Shown here: positions 1-15,000 of the stretch, piece after piece
How positions within the stretch are numbered: the first letter of the stretch is position 1
How the letters are laid out: every line of letters begins with the position of its first letter
From: Hymenolepis diminuta
Lineage: Eukaryota; Platyhelminthes; Cestoda; Cyclophyllidea; Hymenolepididae
Length of the DNA stretch: 64,000 nt
Direction: 5' to 3'
Assembly (NCBI GenBank): GCA_900708905.1
Contig: CAADRB010000029.1
Location: forward strand, 409,924-473,923
The notes under the pieces: generated by a model
What the model was told of the DNA's origin: nothing
Database searches by the model: none
The model's input: the letters and a program-made list of their open reading frames with translations, nothing else
Made by a program: the position numbers and the translations under genes

Positions 1-46
1 GCAGAACTTCAAGTGAACTCCAAGAAAACTCTACTGGACAGCGCGA
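1..46 (-). CDS. Candidate exon 21, truncated by the window edge
   Basis: The strong pyrimidine-rich acceptor CACCCCCTTTTAAG opens a phase-0 frame, SRCPVEFSWSSLEVL, which continues off the left edge. The Cys and Trp would suit the sushi-like reading of exon 19. Confidence 0.35.
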
Positions 47-3000
47 CTTAAAAGGGGGTGCCAAAGAGGAAATATAATTATGAATAAATAATAAATATTT
101 TGCCTTGACGGAATTAATATTTAACGGTCTATTTCTTCCCATTATTAATGAAATAGCTATAAACTCACGCTATCTGTGTGAACTAATATGAATTACGATT
201 TACAGTACACCGTTGGACTGAACTGCAGCGGTAACAATGAGAGGTTGTGCTTTTCCTTCTTCCAGTTGACATATCAGCATTTGCCCGAAGATTTCGCCCT
301 TAAAATACAGCAGATATAAATGGGATGAATATTACTATTCACTTGAATGTAAGAACTTTAAGGGAAATCCTAATTAAAATAATTCACGTATTTTCATGAA
401 CACATTCTTTGAAATTCAATTTCGAATGCCAGTTTAACAAATTCGAGTCTTCAAGCCTTATTAAACCGCAGAGATTTGAAATTAAGTTAACCACCCTAAA
501 TATGTTGAATTGGGCAAAAGTTAATCTAATTCACTCTTATTCGTCACATAGATGATCCCGAAAATTATTAGTGACCCTGCCAAACGGTGGTGTGTCCCGT
601 CATGTTTGTTAATTCTGGCCACCGTACTGAACTTATTGTATGTCCTTAATTAAGGTTATATATCTTTTAACTTTTCGTAGTAAACAAAACTGCAGCCCCA
701 TTCTACTTTTTAATCCAACAAACGTACTCAGTGACTCAATCAACTTCCAACTTTGGGGTGAGTAGTTAGTACCTCTGGAATGGGAGCTGGATCACCGCAA
801 GCTTTACCGTTAATAGCCTAATTTTGTGGTCATCTCGGTTAGCATTCGGAATTTCTAATATAGTGTCGCAAAAATGGCGACACTTCTATATACTCAATTC
901 ACAAAAGATTTGAAAGCAAATTTAGTACAAAATAAATTGAAATACACAAGTCATTAAAAGATTACAGTTTCCAGTTCTTACGAAAAATTGTTGCATATCT
1001 TTCTCCAAATACCTTCCAGCAAGGTATTACGTTAATTTCAATTCTTCCAGTTATTTCCTTGCAAATTTTAAAATTTGTTTATCTGCCTCATCCAAAGCTA
1101 TTTTCGGGCCATGACGTTATCTACATATTGAAGACAACGAAAGTTGTTCACACTCGAGATTTATTTCGTTCTGCAGTTATTTTGTAGGACAAAGACAACT
1201 TTCTAATCTATTGCCCTCTCCAGCATTACAATATAACTACAATATGACAGGGAAGAAATGGTGCAGGATATTTATATTGGGAGTGAACAACGGTAAAAAG
1301 TCCGACCCCGTAACAAAGAAAATAAAACCGATAAACAGCTTCAAAGCCGGGAGATGAATCGCACACAGAACGTAGTGAGCAAAATAGAAAACATGTTTAA
1401 CTGCATGAATTTCCCATTTTCGTCTGGTCACAATAAACAGTTAATAGGTGCTTATCCTTCTATTAACAAATCAAGTTATTATACTATTTAGACAACCAGT
1501 TGCGTAGCTATATGGTCAGGAAAAGTTTGACACGTCTAAGACAGATTTAGTAGGATGCGAAAGAAGTGTATGCTGAGACTAATATAGGCTCTGAAGGATA
1601 AAATTTCACTTATTCAATCTCTGAAGTCATGATTCGGATAGATTTGTTCTTGGATATGTAAACGTTGTGCTGTTATCTTCGTTAAAACGTTCAGGGTAAA
1701 TATAGAAGAGATCACTATTCCACGGTTGCCATGACCTCTTATTATTGTCTTTAATTACCCTTCTTTCTTATGCTTAAATACCTGGATGATTTCTCAAAAA
1801 AATTATAAAATGCGCTAAGAATATTTGATCCGTATAGGGGTAAGGTATCGTAGAGCCACCCATTTAAGAAACTCGCATTCTACAATCATTTGCATTGATC
1901 ATAATTGGCTATCACGTCACCAAATGCACAGCGATGAGCATTGGTCTTGTAAACCCTGATTTTTCAGACTTGAATGTTGATCACTGCACTGCCAAAAAAT
2001 CAAAACTATCGCCCTTCAGAACGACATTTTCAGTCCTTGGAAGATTCAAACGAATATCATCCCAACTTCGTTATGGTTAAGGATATTTCTATGTTTTTCC
2101 CTTACAAATACTTCTTAATTTTTTGGTTTTGTGACAACCCAACCTTACTACTCGGTTTGTCACCTGAGAATACGGGCAACTCATGACCGGTGCTCGGGTG
2201 AACTGAATTGCACCAAACACTGGAAACCCGATGCTGTCCTTTCGCTGAGTTAGTCCTATTTGATCAAACATTTACAATCTTCTTACCAACTGGTTTGTCT
2301 CTAATTCCAAACTACAAATACCCCTTTGTAGACACATACAACACTTCACTGCATCTTTCTCTCGATCTTCTAAGGCCTTTCTTAGTATTCAATGAAGCTC
2401 TTTAACCACCGACCTCCTTTCTCTCTGTCTTGATACGTAGTGAAGACAATAGGAAGTTGGAAGGATGATAACTCGGTAAAAATTCTGTGGCTCCTTGGAG
2501 AAATTGCCTTCACACATCCTTTTTCACCATAACTTTTAGAGGAAACATATCTACATTTAGATAGAGATGATAGTATATTAGGTAGTAATGTATTAACTTA
2601 AACTCCTCCCCCATTTGCCATTGCATTTTGCAGACCGATGATTAATTACGACCTGCATTATTTTGCCAATTACACAAAGGGATTATCTCAGACTGATAAT
2701 CTAGGCGCGTAAATCAACTCAAAACAAAAGGGACCATTTTTAAAGCTGGTCTACTTTGTATCTCAGTCGAGCTTTATTGTTCTGAGTGTGAAATATTATG
2801 GAGCTGGCTATTATGGCGTGCTTAAATCGTCCATGAACTGTCAAAATCCGGAAAATAATAAATAGAACTCATGTATTTTTAAAGGTGACCATGTTAAACT
2901 ACAAAATCGACTCTATGGATCGTCTATGAACATTATAATCGTCCATAATCACTCATTAATAACACTGATTAATCAGGGCAGAGGAGTAGTGAACTTTCAC

Positions 3001-6000
3001 TCAACTTATTTGTGACGGTCTTTCGAATTGATAAGAGTTTTGTATCCTGTCTTACACTTAGGACACAGCGTATATCATGGAAACTCCCAGCTGCTTTTAT
3101 TGGTTGTCTGTTTAAAAGTGTGTGAGACAAACCGCAAGGCATAGCGTTTTCTACAGCTAAAAGCATCTCAGGATTCACGGCAAACAGCTTAATGCTAGGG
3201 AATCATGAAGTCACCCTGATAAGAAACTCGATTTTTGCAACCCTTCCCTCTTTACATCTTTGTTTAATCATTCCCCTCGCGGGATTTGCACCGATGAATA
3301 GAGAACTTGATCACTAACTTCGCAGATGGGCATGAAAAAAACGAAATTGAAATGGTAAATTTAAAAATATGATAATAGTGTTGGAATTGTTAATTCTAGT
3401 ACTCGTTAAGCGGAGAAATCTGAAAAGATGTTATCTCAAAATAATTTGATTTTTAACGAAGAATAAAAGTAAATCTAGAGTTTATAGGAAAGGCATCATG
3501 TATGGGATGTTAACCTTTCCAATTTTCGATTAAACATTACCTAAATAACTTAACAACTGACACGTTTTACCCGCTAATGGATTTCAAATGGTATGTGTAT
3601 ATAGCAAGACAAATAAAAATGTGTGGAATATAAATCAGAATGAAAATGAGATATAAAAATTAGAAAGCTCTACTGCTCTACTGAAAATATGTAAGTAGCA
3701 AGGTAATTTATAAATCCCAGATTGGAGACGCATTAAGCGAGCATTTAAAGCACCTACCGATATGAATTCTCTAGTCAATGAAGTTCTTAATGACATTATG
3801 GGGTAATACAATATAATTCCAACAAATGATGGAATTAAGCTAACTTAAATCAGATTGAATTTGAGAGATTGACCAAATTTTATCTACCATCCAAAGCAAC
3901 ATATTTTTGTCAATCTGCAGAATTGGAACCATAATTGAAGAAATATTAAGCTGTCTCATCTCTGTTATATTAAGACTTTCAGCTGCTGAGTTTTGGGTAA
4001 GATAATTGTGTTTCCTCAATCGCTGGAAGAAAAATCGAGTTGAAGTAGCAAGTATTTACTGCAATTTAGGAAACAAATGATAGAATTCGAATTTTGGAAT
4101 GTGAAATAAATATTGTAAAACTCGAATGCAAAATTCAAGTAAAGTAAGAGCTTTTGAAAACTTGACGTTGATCTCAGCATCTTCTAGGTCCACCCTTCAT
4201 TATAATTTGTTGGACTTTCTTCTAACCGATTTCAACTGTTTTCGACAATTAAAAATTGTAAAACCTGTTTGTATCACTGTCGTCAAATAATGTATTTCTT
4301 CAGGGTGAGTGGATAACTTTACCAAATTCAATTATTTTCTAACTTTGATGATAAATCGGCTTTGCTTATTTCTGCATTCAGTTCTAGAATACTAATATGA
4401 AAATTTTTAAATTATTCTGAACGACACTAGAGTCTAAGGTAGCCTAAATATTTAATGATGGTATGAGAATATACATCTTAAAGCCCCAAGACATCTTATA
4501 ATTTATGACAAATTTTGCAAGAATAGTCGTGAATTGCAGTCCACAAAAGGCTAAGACTTATAGAGTTAAGTCAGTTAAGTTTAAAAGAGGAACATGAAAT
4601 TTTGAATTACACAATTTTATTAAATAAAATAAAAGTGCAAGTGCCCCTCGAAAATGGAGATGGCTCGAAGGGCTTCATAAATATTTTGTAAATTCAAATG
4701 TCAAATTCACTCTCATCAAATGCTAAAGACAGCGTTGTTACAAACAGAACATACATATTTAAGCCTTTCAAACTAATCACCCTTTAGTTACAGAGACAAA
4801 TTACCTCCTACACGGTGAAACAAACGAATTTATGTAGAAATATTGTAATTAAATAAATTTAACTTGAAAAATTGGTGACTAAGATTAAATAATATGCGAA
4901 TAATTCTCAGATCTTCATTGAGCGAATATGATTGGGTTTTGCTAATCTCATATGAATCAGAGTGGCATGACCAAGTATTCAAGAAAATCATTCTTCGAAA
5001 AGTTCGGACATGAAATTCCCCAGAAATCTAGGGTACTCTGAGCATGTCAAAATGTAAAATATATCTTCTATGAGTAAATGAACAACTAACTGTCTCCGAA
5101 AATCCTATTGATACATTTGATATCCTGACTCCATTATCCACTCTTTTGAGATCCCATGTTTCATCCTTACCAGATTATATCGGCCTTTCTGGTGTTCAAA
5201 TGCTAAATTTAGAATAGCTATTTTCCCAGTTTCCTAGATAATGAAAATTCCGACGTCAGCTCTAATACTAATAATATTCTATCAGGTATAAAACAAGGTA
5301 TTCTCCAATTATTTTGTTCATTGAAGCTCACCGAAGCATAATTGAATTTCGATTTAATTGAAGCCTACCGAAATGACATCAGCAGCTGTCAATTAATCTA
5401 AGCACTCTGAATATCGTGGACTTGAAGTAATTCAGGAATTAAAAAGACAAATCTAGGAATTTGGACTTTGAAACATTAGAACAATGAAATATGCCCATAA
5501 TGTAAAACGTTTAGAAATACAATCTGAAACGCAAATAAAGTTCGATTCTTCTGTGAATCAAAATTAACTTTTCCTTGATCACCTCCTCATCTCTTCTCAG
5601 ACTTTGTCTATTGTTTCCCGTCCTCAGATTTTATTGGTAAAATTGCAATAGTTTCTTGCTTTGCTATGAGTACAACAGAAGATCATGATAATTGAAATGT
5701 CAATGAATTCCAGGTTAAACTGGATAAATCCCATGCAGGTGAGAGGCGAATTGGGAAATAATAAGCTGTGATACTAAAAAAGGGTTCAAATTTCTTTTCT
5801 TGGAACCAGCGAGGTCGTTCCTCGATTGCCTTGAAAACTAATCCTCAATAGAAATGATCCCCTCAGTTATCCTGGACGTATAGAGGACGAAGTACTGCAG
5901 AATCAACTCAAGCACCGGAGATGACTTTATTTTTAAAGGAAGAATTCTTCATGTTTTACCTTTTTTTCCATTTTATCACTTTAATATTTAAGGCTATATA

Positions 6001-9000
6001 TCTTTATGTCCAGATCGTATTTGTAATTCAAACATTAACTGGTCGTTTTGTCGATCAAATGGACTTAATTTTAATCCTTAATAAATCTGGTATGAAGAGT
6101 TAAGATGGGTTCCTTTTCGTACATAAGTGCGTTTAACTTTCCCTATTATTTATATTCTCAGTAGTATGCACACTCAATCGTCTTACAAAGTGAAAAACAT
6201 TCTATTGACGTAAAACATTTTGCATGAAACGGCTTGGACGTGGAATGAAACGATGACTACTCTGATTTATGTTCCGATTGTAAATGTTAAAAGCGTCATG
6301 TCTTTAATTACGAAAGTTATGAACGTGGTTGGGATTAAATGTCAGCTTCCTCAGCTAGACCAGGCGATGTATATGCTTGCTTGGTTAGGTTTAAGTGGTG
6401 TGGCTTCAAATTAAACAAGCATGATTTCTACGTTGTTCCTTAATTCTATTTCTCTCCATTTTAGGTGATTTGTGATAGAATTTGGATAAAGGGATGAAAA
6501 CATTTTTGCATAAATTGAGAGTAATTGGAAATTTCAGTTTTTTAAACAACTATATATATATATATATAGAGTTATGAAAGATGCGTCCTTCTCTCAAGGA
6601 CCCTCAGTAATGAGGAAATTTGGGAACTCTATGTCAACTTAGAGTTTAAATATGACGGTAATCATTTAAAAATTACCATATTTCATCAGATTTGTCTGAT
6701 AACCTTCTCTTAAATTTAGCAAGTTATCGTGACTATATAGCTACGCTACTCCCGTATTTAGAATAAAATGGCTGTCATCTTAAATAGACCAGTCAGATTT
6801 GTAACTGTTATACGTATTTTCCATTTAGCTCACTCTGAGTGTCATTGCATTAACTCGTATTTTAAAAATTTACCAAGAATATTATGGTTCGTCGGCGCTA
6901 ATACAGGACGCAAATGCATTAGTGGATTTTAAAATTAGATATCCACATTTGGGCAGACCTTCTTTAACGGACATATATAAGTTTAGCTGAAAATTCCAGG
7001 AGATAAAAAAATTGCATGTGTCTAGAATGTGAGTTATTTTAATGATACTGACAGATCCCATGCAACCAGGATCCGAAAATTTTAAGAAAAAATATTATAC
7101 GTACCGTTTAGAGTGAGCCAAATTCGGAAGAACTTGCGACTTCCAACAGCGTTTGACTGTTCTAATCTTATGACACTAAATTTGAAATCATGTCTGGAAT
7201 CGCGTTTAAGATGGTGAATAAGATGAGGTGACATAGTGAGGTGACTGGAATCGCAGAAAATTGCGTTCATAAGACTTCGGTGGTTTCCTATAAGGGAAAA
7301 ATTAATGATTAATTAGATTAATTATTAAACTGAATGAAAGATTTGACTAATTACACTAACTGAAGTTTTGAGCACGTTTATTTGCAAGTTACTGGGCACA
7401 TTAATAGGAGGACGACAAAACATAACTCAAAGCAGAGCCATTGATTTCTCCAGGAACAAGCAATCCATATATCTTAAATGTCTCTAAGTTGTCCATCATT
7501 CATATCAGTTCCGCGTGAATTGACTTTCAGCCATCAAATAAGTATAGTCTTTGCCAAACTAATAAACTGTTTTGGATATGAAATAGTTAAGTTTTTTCCA
7601 ACACATTCTATTGGGTCTGCGCCAATTATAGCTTTACAAATGTTACAGTGCCTCGTTGGATTTAAAAATATTGAAATAATATGACGGATTATCAGATGTG
7701 GAGATTCAGTCTTTCCCAGACCCGACTCTTACGTGCTAATTTCCACCACGCAACGACCCTATTCTTTCCACAACTTTTAGATCCAACTCCTACCACACAA
7801 ATTCTACAGTCCACCTCTCTTCTTCTGCACCTCTTCTTACCATCTTCTATATGGAGTAACTTATCTTCCTTCTAATTTTGAAGCAATCACTCTGTCTCTT
7901 TCTTTGCCACTTCTCATTAAGGTAGCATTCTTACTAAGTCTTTTGCCTTCCTTCAACTCATTGTAGCTCTACATCCAGTGACCCTAATCCTATCTCGCAC
8001 CTGGCTTAATATTTCAAGCAGGAGGGAAAGATGCTTAAGATCAAAGAGTTCACCATCTAATTAATTGATTTTTTGACAAAAGCTCAGAGATCGACATGCA
8101 CATTAATCATGAGTAGTCAAACCATGAGTTTGGTAGCGGAAGATGTTAGTATGCATTTTGCAATTTTGAGGGCATTATTAAAAAATCGTTGTGCTTCAAG
8201 TGACTGAAAAGGTCAACCGTACAGCAATGTGGTACAATGTTTGTTTCTCATTAGAGACTGATATTAGAAAATTCAAAATAGATTTAGAAATGGTAATACT
8301 TTCTGTTAAGAAAAATGTTAAAAATTCGCCTATTTGCCGTGGTAATTGAACGGAAATTTGATAGTTTTACGGGCGTTGATGACAATAGACCATTACTAGG
8401 TATCATGCGCTCAACCTTAACTGAGATTATTTTGCACTTTACTCTCTAAAATTTAACAGACTAAGTATTTTAATCAGGTGCGGCGTAGGTTCCTATAGAT
8501 CAGTCGCAGCTTTTGTTCATTTTTGTTAAAAACCATTTAGCTACGGCAAAATAACTTACGCACTAATGAGCCTTCACAAATGATTTAAAGTCACTTTATA
8601 TTGCGGGGTATATTTATGGTTTTCTGAATACTGTGGCATCCACAAACCTTGGATACGAAATAGGGAGAAAGAAAAAGAAAAGGATATCAGGTTTTCAAAA
8701 TACGGAATTTGATAGACCATACATTAGTTAAATAACTTTTGCGTATTTTTACCAATTGTCACATATGACAACGTCATTCATTTCACTTGCGTTACATTTC
8801 TGGGAGAGTGGCTGGTGAATGGACCTTTGATCCGAGCGATGCACACATTTTCACTGACTTTGCACTTTCCATTTAATGGGAGATGCTTACGACGTTGAGT
8901 AAATTGAAAGCATTTACGCAGAAGGTTGAATAATTTAAATCACTGCCAGGGAACAAATAAACTTTTTAACACAACTGTTCCATTAAGATATGATGGCTGC

Positions 9001-12000
9001 GTTAATGTCAAGTTAATAATATAATTACGAATAATAATTAACTATTTTCTCTCGCCGAAATGAATATTTTATATTGTCTTCCCACTATTATTGAAACATT
9101 CACTAATCCTTAGATTATTTAAGTAAATTAATATGAATTACGCTATAGTGTGCCTATTCGGGTTTAATTGTAATGTTTTCGTTATAACAACGAGAAATTG
9201 TGTTTTTCCTTCTCTGGCTGAAATATCGGCTAGTGGGTCCTGAAAGTAAACCTCCTACTAGTTTCAAATCTTTCTATTTTTATTTATCGCATAAAAAGAG
9301 TTTAAGTAATTGAATTTTAAAACTTCTAAGTCCATTAGAGAAAGCATTTTCTCAAAGCCCGTCTTGGGCAGAGAATTAACATCATCGAGGCATTCTTGTG
9401 AAAAACTCAAATTCTGCCACACTTTTATCAAGTGGATTCAATCTGTAATGTTGATCATTCAGCTCACCAGGTATTTATCAAATAGAAAAACTCTAATTTC
9501 GTGGACAAGCACATGAATGGTCTCGAATTCTCTACTACTTCTAATTGTTTCTTCAGTCAATAATATATTAAAACGCCTTGCATTTGGATAACTGACGCCA
9601 ATTGAAATCTTATTGGTAGAAGCTGAGCAGCTGCCAGACTGCATATATATCTTATCCGATTACTCTTATACTGACATGGTACTAACCATTGGCATAAATC
9701 GCCTACTTATCGTATATATACGTACATGAATTATAGAATGTGTAATTACCCATCGCTTTCTTGGTTGGTTAGGTTTTTTCTTCCAAGTTTAATGATAAAC
9801 TTTAGGGACATCTCCAACTGAGACCTTCAATAACTACTCTGTAATGCTCAATGTAGACCTGACTACTTATTTTAAAGCCCAATTATGGAGTATATTTTGC
9901 TTTAGCGCACCTGAAGCCTAAGATATGGATTTGTAGATGTATGAGTCTTGATGCTAAATTTGTTTTAAAAGAGAAGATGAAACAGCAGCGGTAATGATTA
10001 GCGCGTGACGAGCTATGCTATGTTTACAATGTCTTTGGCGATCTTGTCTATTTGTTCATTGCTCCAAGAAGATGCAAATGAATCAACTTGATGTGATTAA
10101 CCATTCAATTAAATCAACTGGTTAATAAGCTCTGAATATCATAGACAAGAATTCATCCAAATATCCAAGAGTCAAATCACGAATATTGAGCTGTTTTAGA
10201 ATGTTTAGATATTACTAAGTGAATGATAATAATCATTTTGAGAAAGTGATCAACACAGTGCTGCCAGAACTCCAATACGTTAACTCTTGTTATCCTAACA
10301 ATATGATATACTCTTCTTTGATCCTCGCTTCATTCCTAACTGGAAAATTTTGGTAACAATCTAAGTGACCTGCCAGCTGAAAAATAATTTTTTTTCCAAA
10401 ATTTTAAAATTATAATTCATTAATTCAGCATATGAAAGACAAATCAAAAGTACCGAAATATGTTTGACCGGTTTCAAGGTTATTTCAACCCCTAGCGTTT
10501 AGCCGGAAGAATTCAATTATGCCGCGAAAATTACCAACTAATTAATTTATCTGAAGTATTTTCTTCTGCAATCATGAAATCAACGATGCGGAATGGCATT
10601 AATCGAATTGATCTCGTCTTCTTGAGTACAGGAGCAACACTTAAGGCTAGGGGTTGGTAATTAAATTGGCCACCTGTAGATAGAAACAAAAACTCCAAGG
10701 AAGAATTTTTCTGAAAATTAGTCTTAATGAATACATTTCTGTGCCATAGGGAAAAGAGATTTGGTAATAAAATGAAACAGGGAAGCGGAAGAAAAGTCTC
10801 ACACGTTTCCGGTTCTAAAGGCCAGAAACGAAGAGGTAATAACGGCTATAAATTGCAAACAAAAAGACAGTGTATGTTCTTAGGAAAGGAACTACACTGA
10901 ACAAGGATAGTTGAATGAAGAAAAACGACTGGTTGCATTCACCGTGCCCTAAGAACCGAAGTTTATAATATTATAGTACAATGATATTTATTTAAATGTA
11001 ACACGGAAAGCAAGGTTGTTGAAAATGGAAATTTATTTAATTAAACTCATCAAAGTAACCTGTGTTTCAAAGTAAAATACATCGGATTGATGGTCGTTTG
11101 TTGTATTCATAACCATCTATGGTTCAGCCTATGCTAAAAGGGCGGAGATAATCTGAATTTCCTAAAAGCTGGAAGAATCCAATTAACTCCTCATTCCAAT
11201 TCACTAAAGAAAATATATTTTAAATTAAACTACGGGAAAAAGTCCTCATAGAATGAAATTTTTTCGCTGCAAAAGTAGATGATTCAGCTAAAGTAAGGTA
11301 GGTGGCATTGTTATTGAGCAAGCTTAATCATGCGAAAATCTGAAGCGAAATAGTGAGCATTGGACTTCCTTGACCTCTTTTCACGCTATCTCCTCATGAA
11401 TGAGGGCCGTAAAATATTACTATACGTTTAGATGGTTTCAAAAGGAGAAATGTTTACAATTTATGCTTTTCCATGGGATTTTAAAATAATATAAAAGGGC
11501 AGGAGTTTTTGTCTCATGACCTCAGGCATAGCAGATGTGTACGTTGCCTACCGCGCTGTCTGAGTTCAAAAAAACTAGTTTCCTTTATCCGTTGAACTGA
11601 ATCCCAAACTATGAATGGAATGTTCTCCATTACACAGACGTCCAGCTCAAAACGAAGATTATATCGTCAAACCCTCTTTCAAAATCAATTCTGAGAAAAG
11701 ACAATGCACTTTTTGGATGCCCTTGATGAATGAATTTGTGTACAAGCAGATGAGTGTTCAAGATATGAGTTAATTCACCTGGTGAATTGAGACAGAGCAA
11801 AGGAAGAAGACAGAGGCACTCCGAATGGGGAAATTTCCTTTAAAATGCGATTTCAATTTTTACTTTTACTTTTCCTAAAATAATTACTGTTCTAAATTAT
11901 TTAAATACATGCTTCAAATCGAAATGAAAATTAGTTCATGAAATCCTAAATTGCCTGTGCATGCTGACTCATCTGTCTGCTTGGCCTCGACAGTTCTATA

Positions 12001-15000
12001 GTAAATCACCAAGGCGACAAAGCGGGGGGTCCCCCCAAGCACACCTTATCAATGCACACCCTATTCTATGCACACAATTCCATTGTCACCCACGCAGTTT
12101 AGACGCATAACCCAACCCATTTTTGTACCAGTCTCCCTCTTTCCTCTCTCATTTCGCTACTATTGTCTAATACACTTCCAGTCTATCATAACCCTCGTTC
12201 TTCTGATGTGAAAAGACTGCAGCGTCCTATAAGCCTTTAAAGTCATTAGATTTAGATTTAATCCCTGTCAGAGTTAATGGGATTAGTCCCTCTTTAATAT
12301 CTACCCCGAAACCTTTCCAACCCTACTCATTTGAATTGCAGAAAGCATCAAACCACGTTTCTCTGATTCTCTCGTTTTACTCTATTCGTTAGTTAAATCT
12401 GGTGAACCCAATATTCGATAAAGTCGGTTCTGTCCATCACACGACAGTCCGTTCACCTCTGCTCTACCAGTTTATGATATCTATCAATTTCATCAAAAGG
12501 TTTCCTATATTCAGCATATGTCAGTTATCTACGCGTTCCATCCTCATTCACATATGCGTCACCGTTATGCGTAGTCGTGGTTAATTCTCGCTCCTGTAGG
12601 CCATACAATGATTCCATTCCATTGCCTTGCATAAATGACAGTGACATCACTTAACGATGTTTTTGTGAAGCCTGATCGGAATCATGCTCCCAAATGCTAT
12701 CTTCAATTCATTTTTAAGTGTCGCTCTATTATTCAGTTCATGTTTGAATCCATCCAGTTCTTTTTCAATTTTATTCCTAGAGACTGTGCGCATTTGACAA
12801 TTGTCAATTATTGAGGGGTTAGTGTGCAAAGTTCCAAATTCTACTCATCCTAAAATATATTGAAATGTTAAAACCGTTTATTGAACACCATGTATTAAAT
12901 TTAAACGGGGTATTATTATCTAATTTCGCCACTAACAGCTTTTTTTCTCCAAAATTGAGAAGCGGAAGTAATTTTAGATCTAAACTTAATTAAAACAAAT
13001 TTTTTAATGTTTTATAATGCAATTTATTTGCGTTCAAACCTACTCTTCTCCAAGAGTAAAATGGTTATGGTGTTTGGACTTTAGCCATAAGTATTAAATT
13101 ATAAACTTTTCAAGGTTAATAAACAGTATGGTGATATACAAATTTTCTTTTTCCATCGCACTGGAGAAAAAGGTTAACGAATTTGCAGGGTAAATGACAA
13201 ACTTAATCCAGATTGTCTGCTGAAAGAAAGATAAAAATTTACTCATATATAAAGTAAAAAGTTTCCTACCGCTCACGCGATTGCAAAACAAAAAGCGAAT
13301 CTCAACAAAAATTAGACGTGAAAGAAAATAAAGACTTAAAGTGAGACCACATTTTGGCAGGTATATCTCGAGGTAACTGATAAACTTTAAAAATAAGATA
13401 CATTCGAATTCATATTAACGTATATAAATAGGTAAATACTAAGGTCGTATAGTCATATTCAGCTATCTCTCCGTTACAGAGAAAAAATATCCCATGTCAA
13501 AACTATTGAATTGCAGTTCAGAGGTCAAGTAAATTATTATGCCGCCAACATGCAAATAAAACAAAGGCAAAGGCGTTGTCAGAACACCAAAATTGTTCCC
13601 TATTGGAAAACAATATTGTTGTCAGAAACACATTGAATACTTAATTTATTGCATATAAAGATGTTTTATTCCATTCACGTTACCATATATGTTTCCTCAA
13701 GCAAATACAGGGTAAAACGAATAAAATTTACCTTCATAACACTATTACTTTAGTTATGAAGCATGTAAATTAATGGAAACAAATGAACTATTTATTTCAT
13801 TTTAAAACGGCAATTACTTGAATGGCATTTTTCGGAATGGCTTTGAGTGGTTTAAGAATCCCATTATCTATGAAATTCTTGAATCGCGAACGGTTATTTG
13901 TAAACTGTTCCTCTAAACTGTCGTCCTCAGTTGATGAATTAATTAGACAAATATTAACAGGCGTCAAAATGTTATTTCGCCATTTCCAGGAGTCAGTTTT
14001 TTCTGATTTTTTGGAAAAAAATTATTAACAAAATAGTTAAATTTAATTTTTAATGGCTGCATCTGTATGATATTTTACAAATTTTACGTTTTTGGAATTT
14101 ATTGGAGACAAGCTATTATTACCTCAGTAGTAACTACTTGAGGCTGTAAAAGTAACCTCTCGCACTTATCTTAACCTTAAAATTAGGTGACATTTTCCAA
14201 AAAATTGCACACATCTCTCAGCAAAATGTGAGTATTAATTTAATTCCTTTACTATTCTGTTTTTACGTGTATTTTTAAATATTCCGGTTTATCTGAGTCT
14301 TGCTAAATGGCAGAACATGGTTGAAATACTACTGGCTGAATTCAGCCATTCTTGAAGGTATATTGAACCCTTTTAATAATTTCATGGCGGTAAAATGGCA
14401 AAAGCTTCCTTTGACGGCTTTATAACTCCTTAATACATTTATCACCCGTATCTAACTACAGAAAAGAATGAAATCTATTGGCGCTGTTTTACCTTCTCCT
14501 TGACACACTGGCATTATTTTTGCTTAACCATAATTCATATATCTGCCAATAAATTAGCAATTAAGAATGAAGGTGAAAAAAATGCTCATAGAAAATGTTT
14601 GCCATACTATATGGGTTCTTACAACCAATTTCTCATTTTTGGACTTCCTCACTTCTCTTTAGCAGCGTCTGGAAATCGGTAGAGAGGTAGAAAATGCACT
14701 TAAAGGCCCTCACGGGAGGACAATTCACAAGCACAAATGTGTGAAAAAAATAATAAGAGGAAATAGATTTACCTTTGGCTGATAAACGAAGCTGAACTTT
14801 TCGGTCTTTTTCATGTATAATGTAGGAGAATGGTGCGCCTTGGCGCTTTGGAGGAATGATACGAACAGTGACGGGAATTTTTCCGGTCGCGTTCTCCACA
14901 ACTTGTTCTTGGGCTACCCCATTCGACATATCCACCGCGCATCCATGTTTGTGCCAATTCTCAGTGTTAAACTGGAATGGTTTAATGTTCTGAAATTGGA

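Noticed and set aside
6220..6414. Plus-strand 64-codon frame with Trp residues
   Set aside because: No supporting splice sites or family resemblance; it lies opposite the minus-strand gene.
13822..14028. Plus-strand 68-codon frame within an intron
   Set aside because: No splice support or recognisable domain. Frames of this length are expected by chance in this window.
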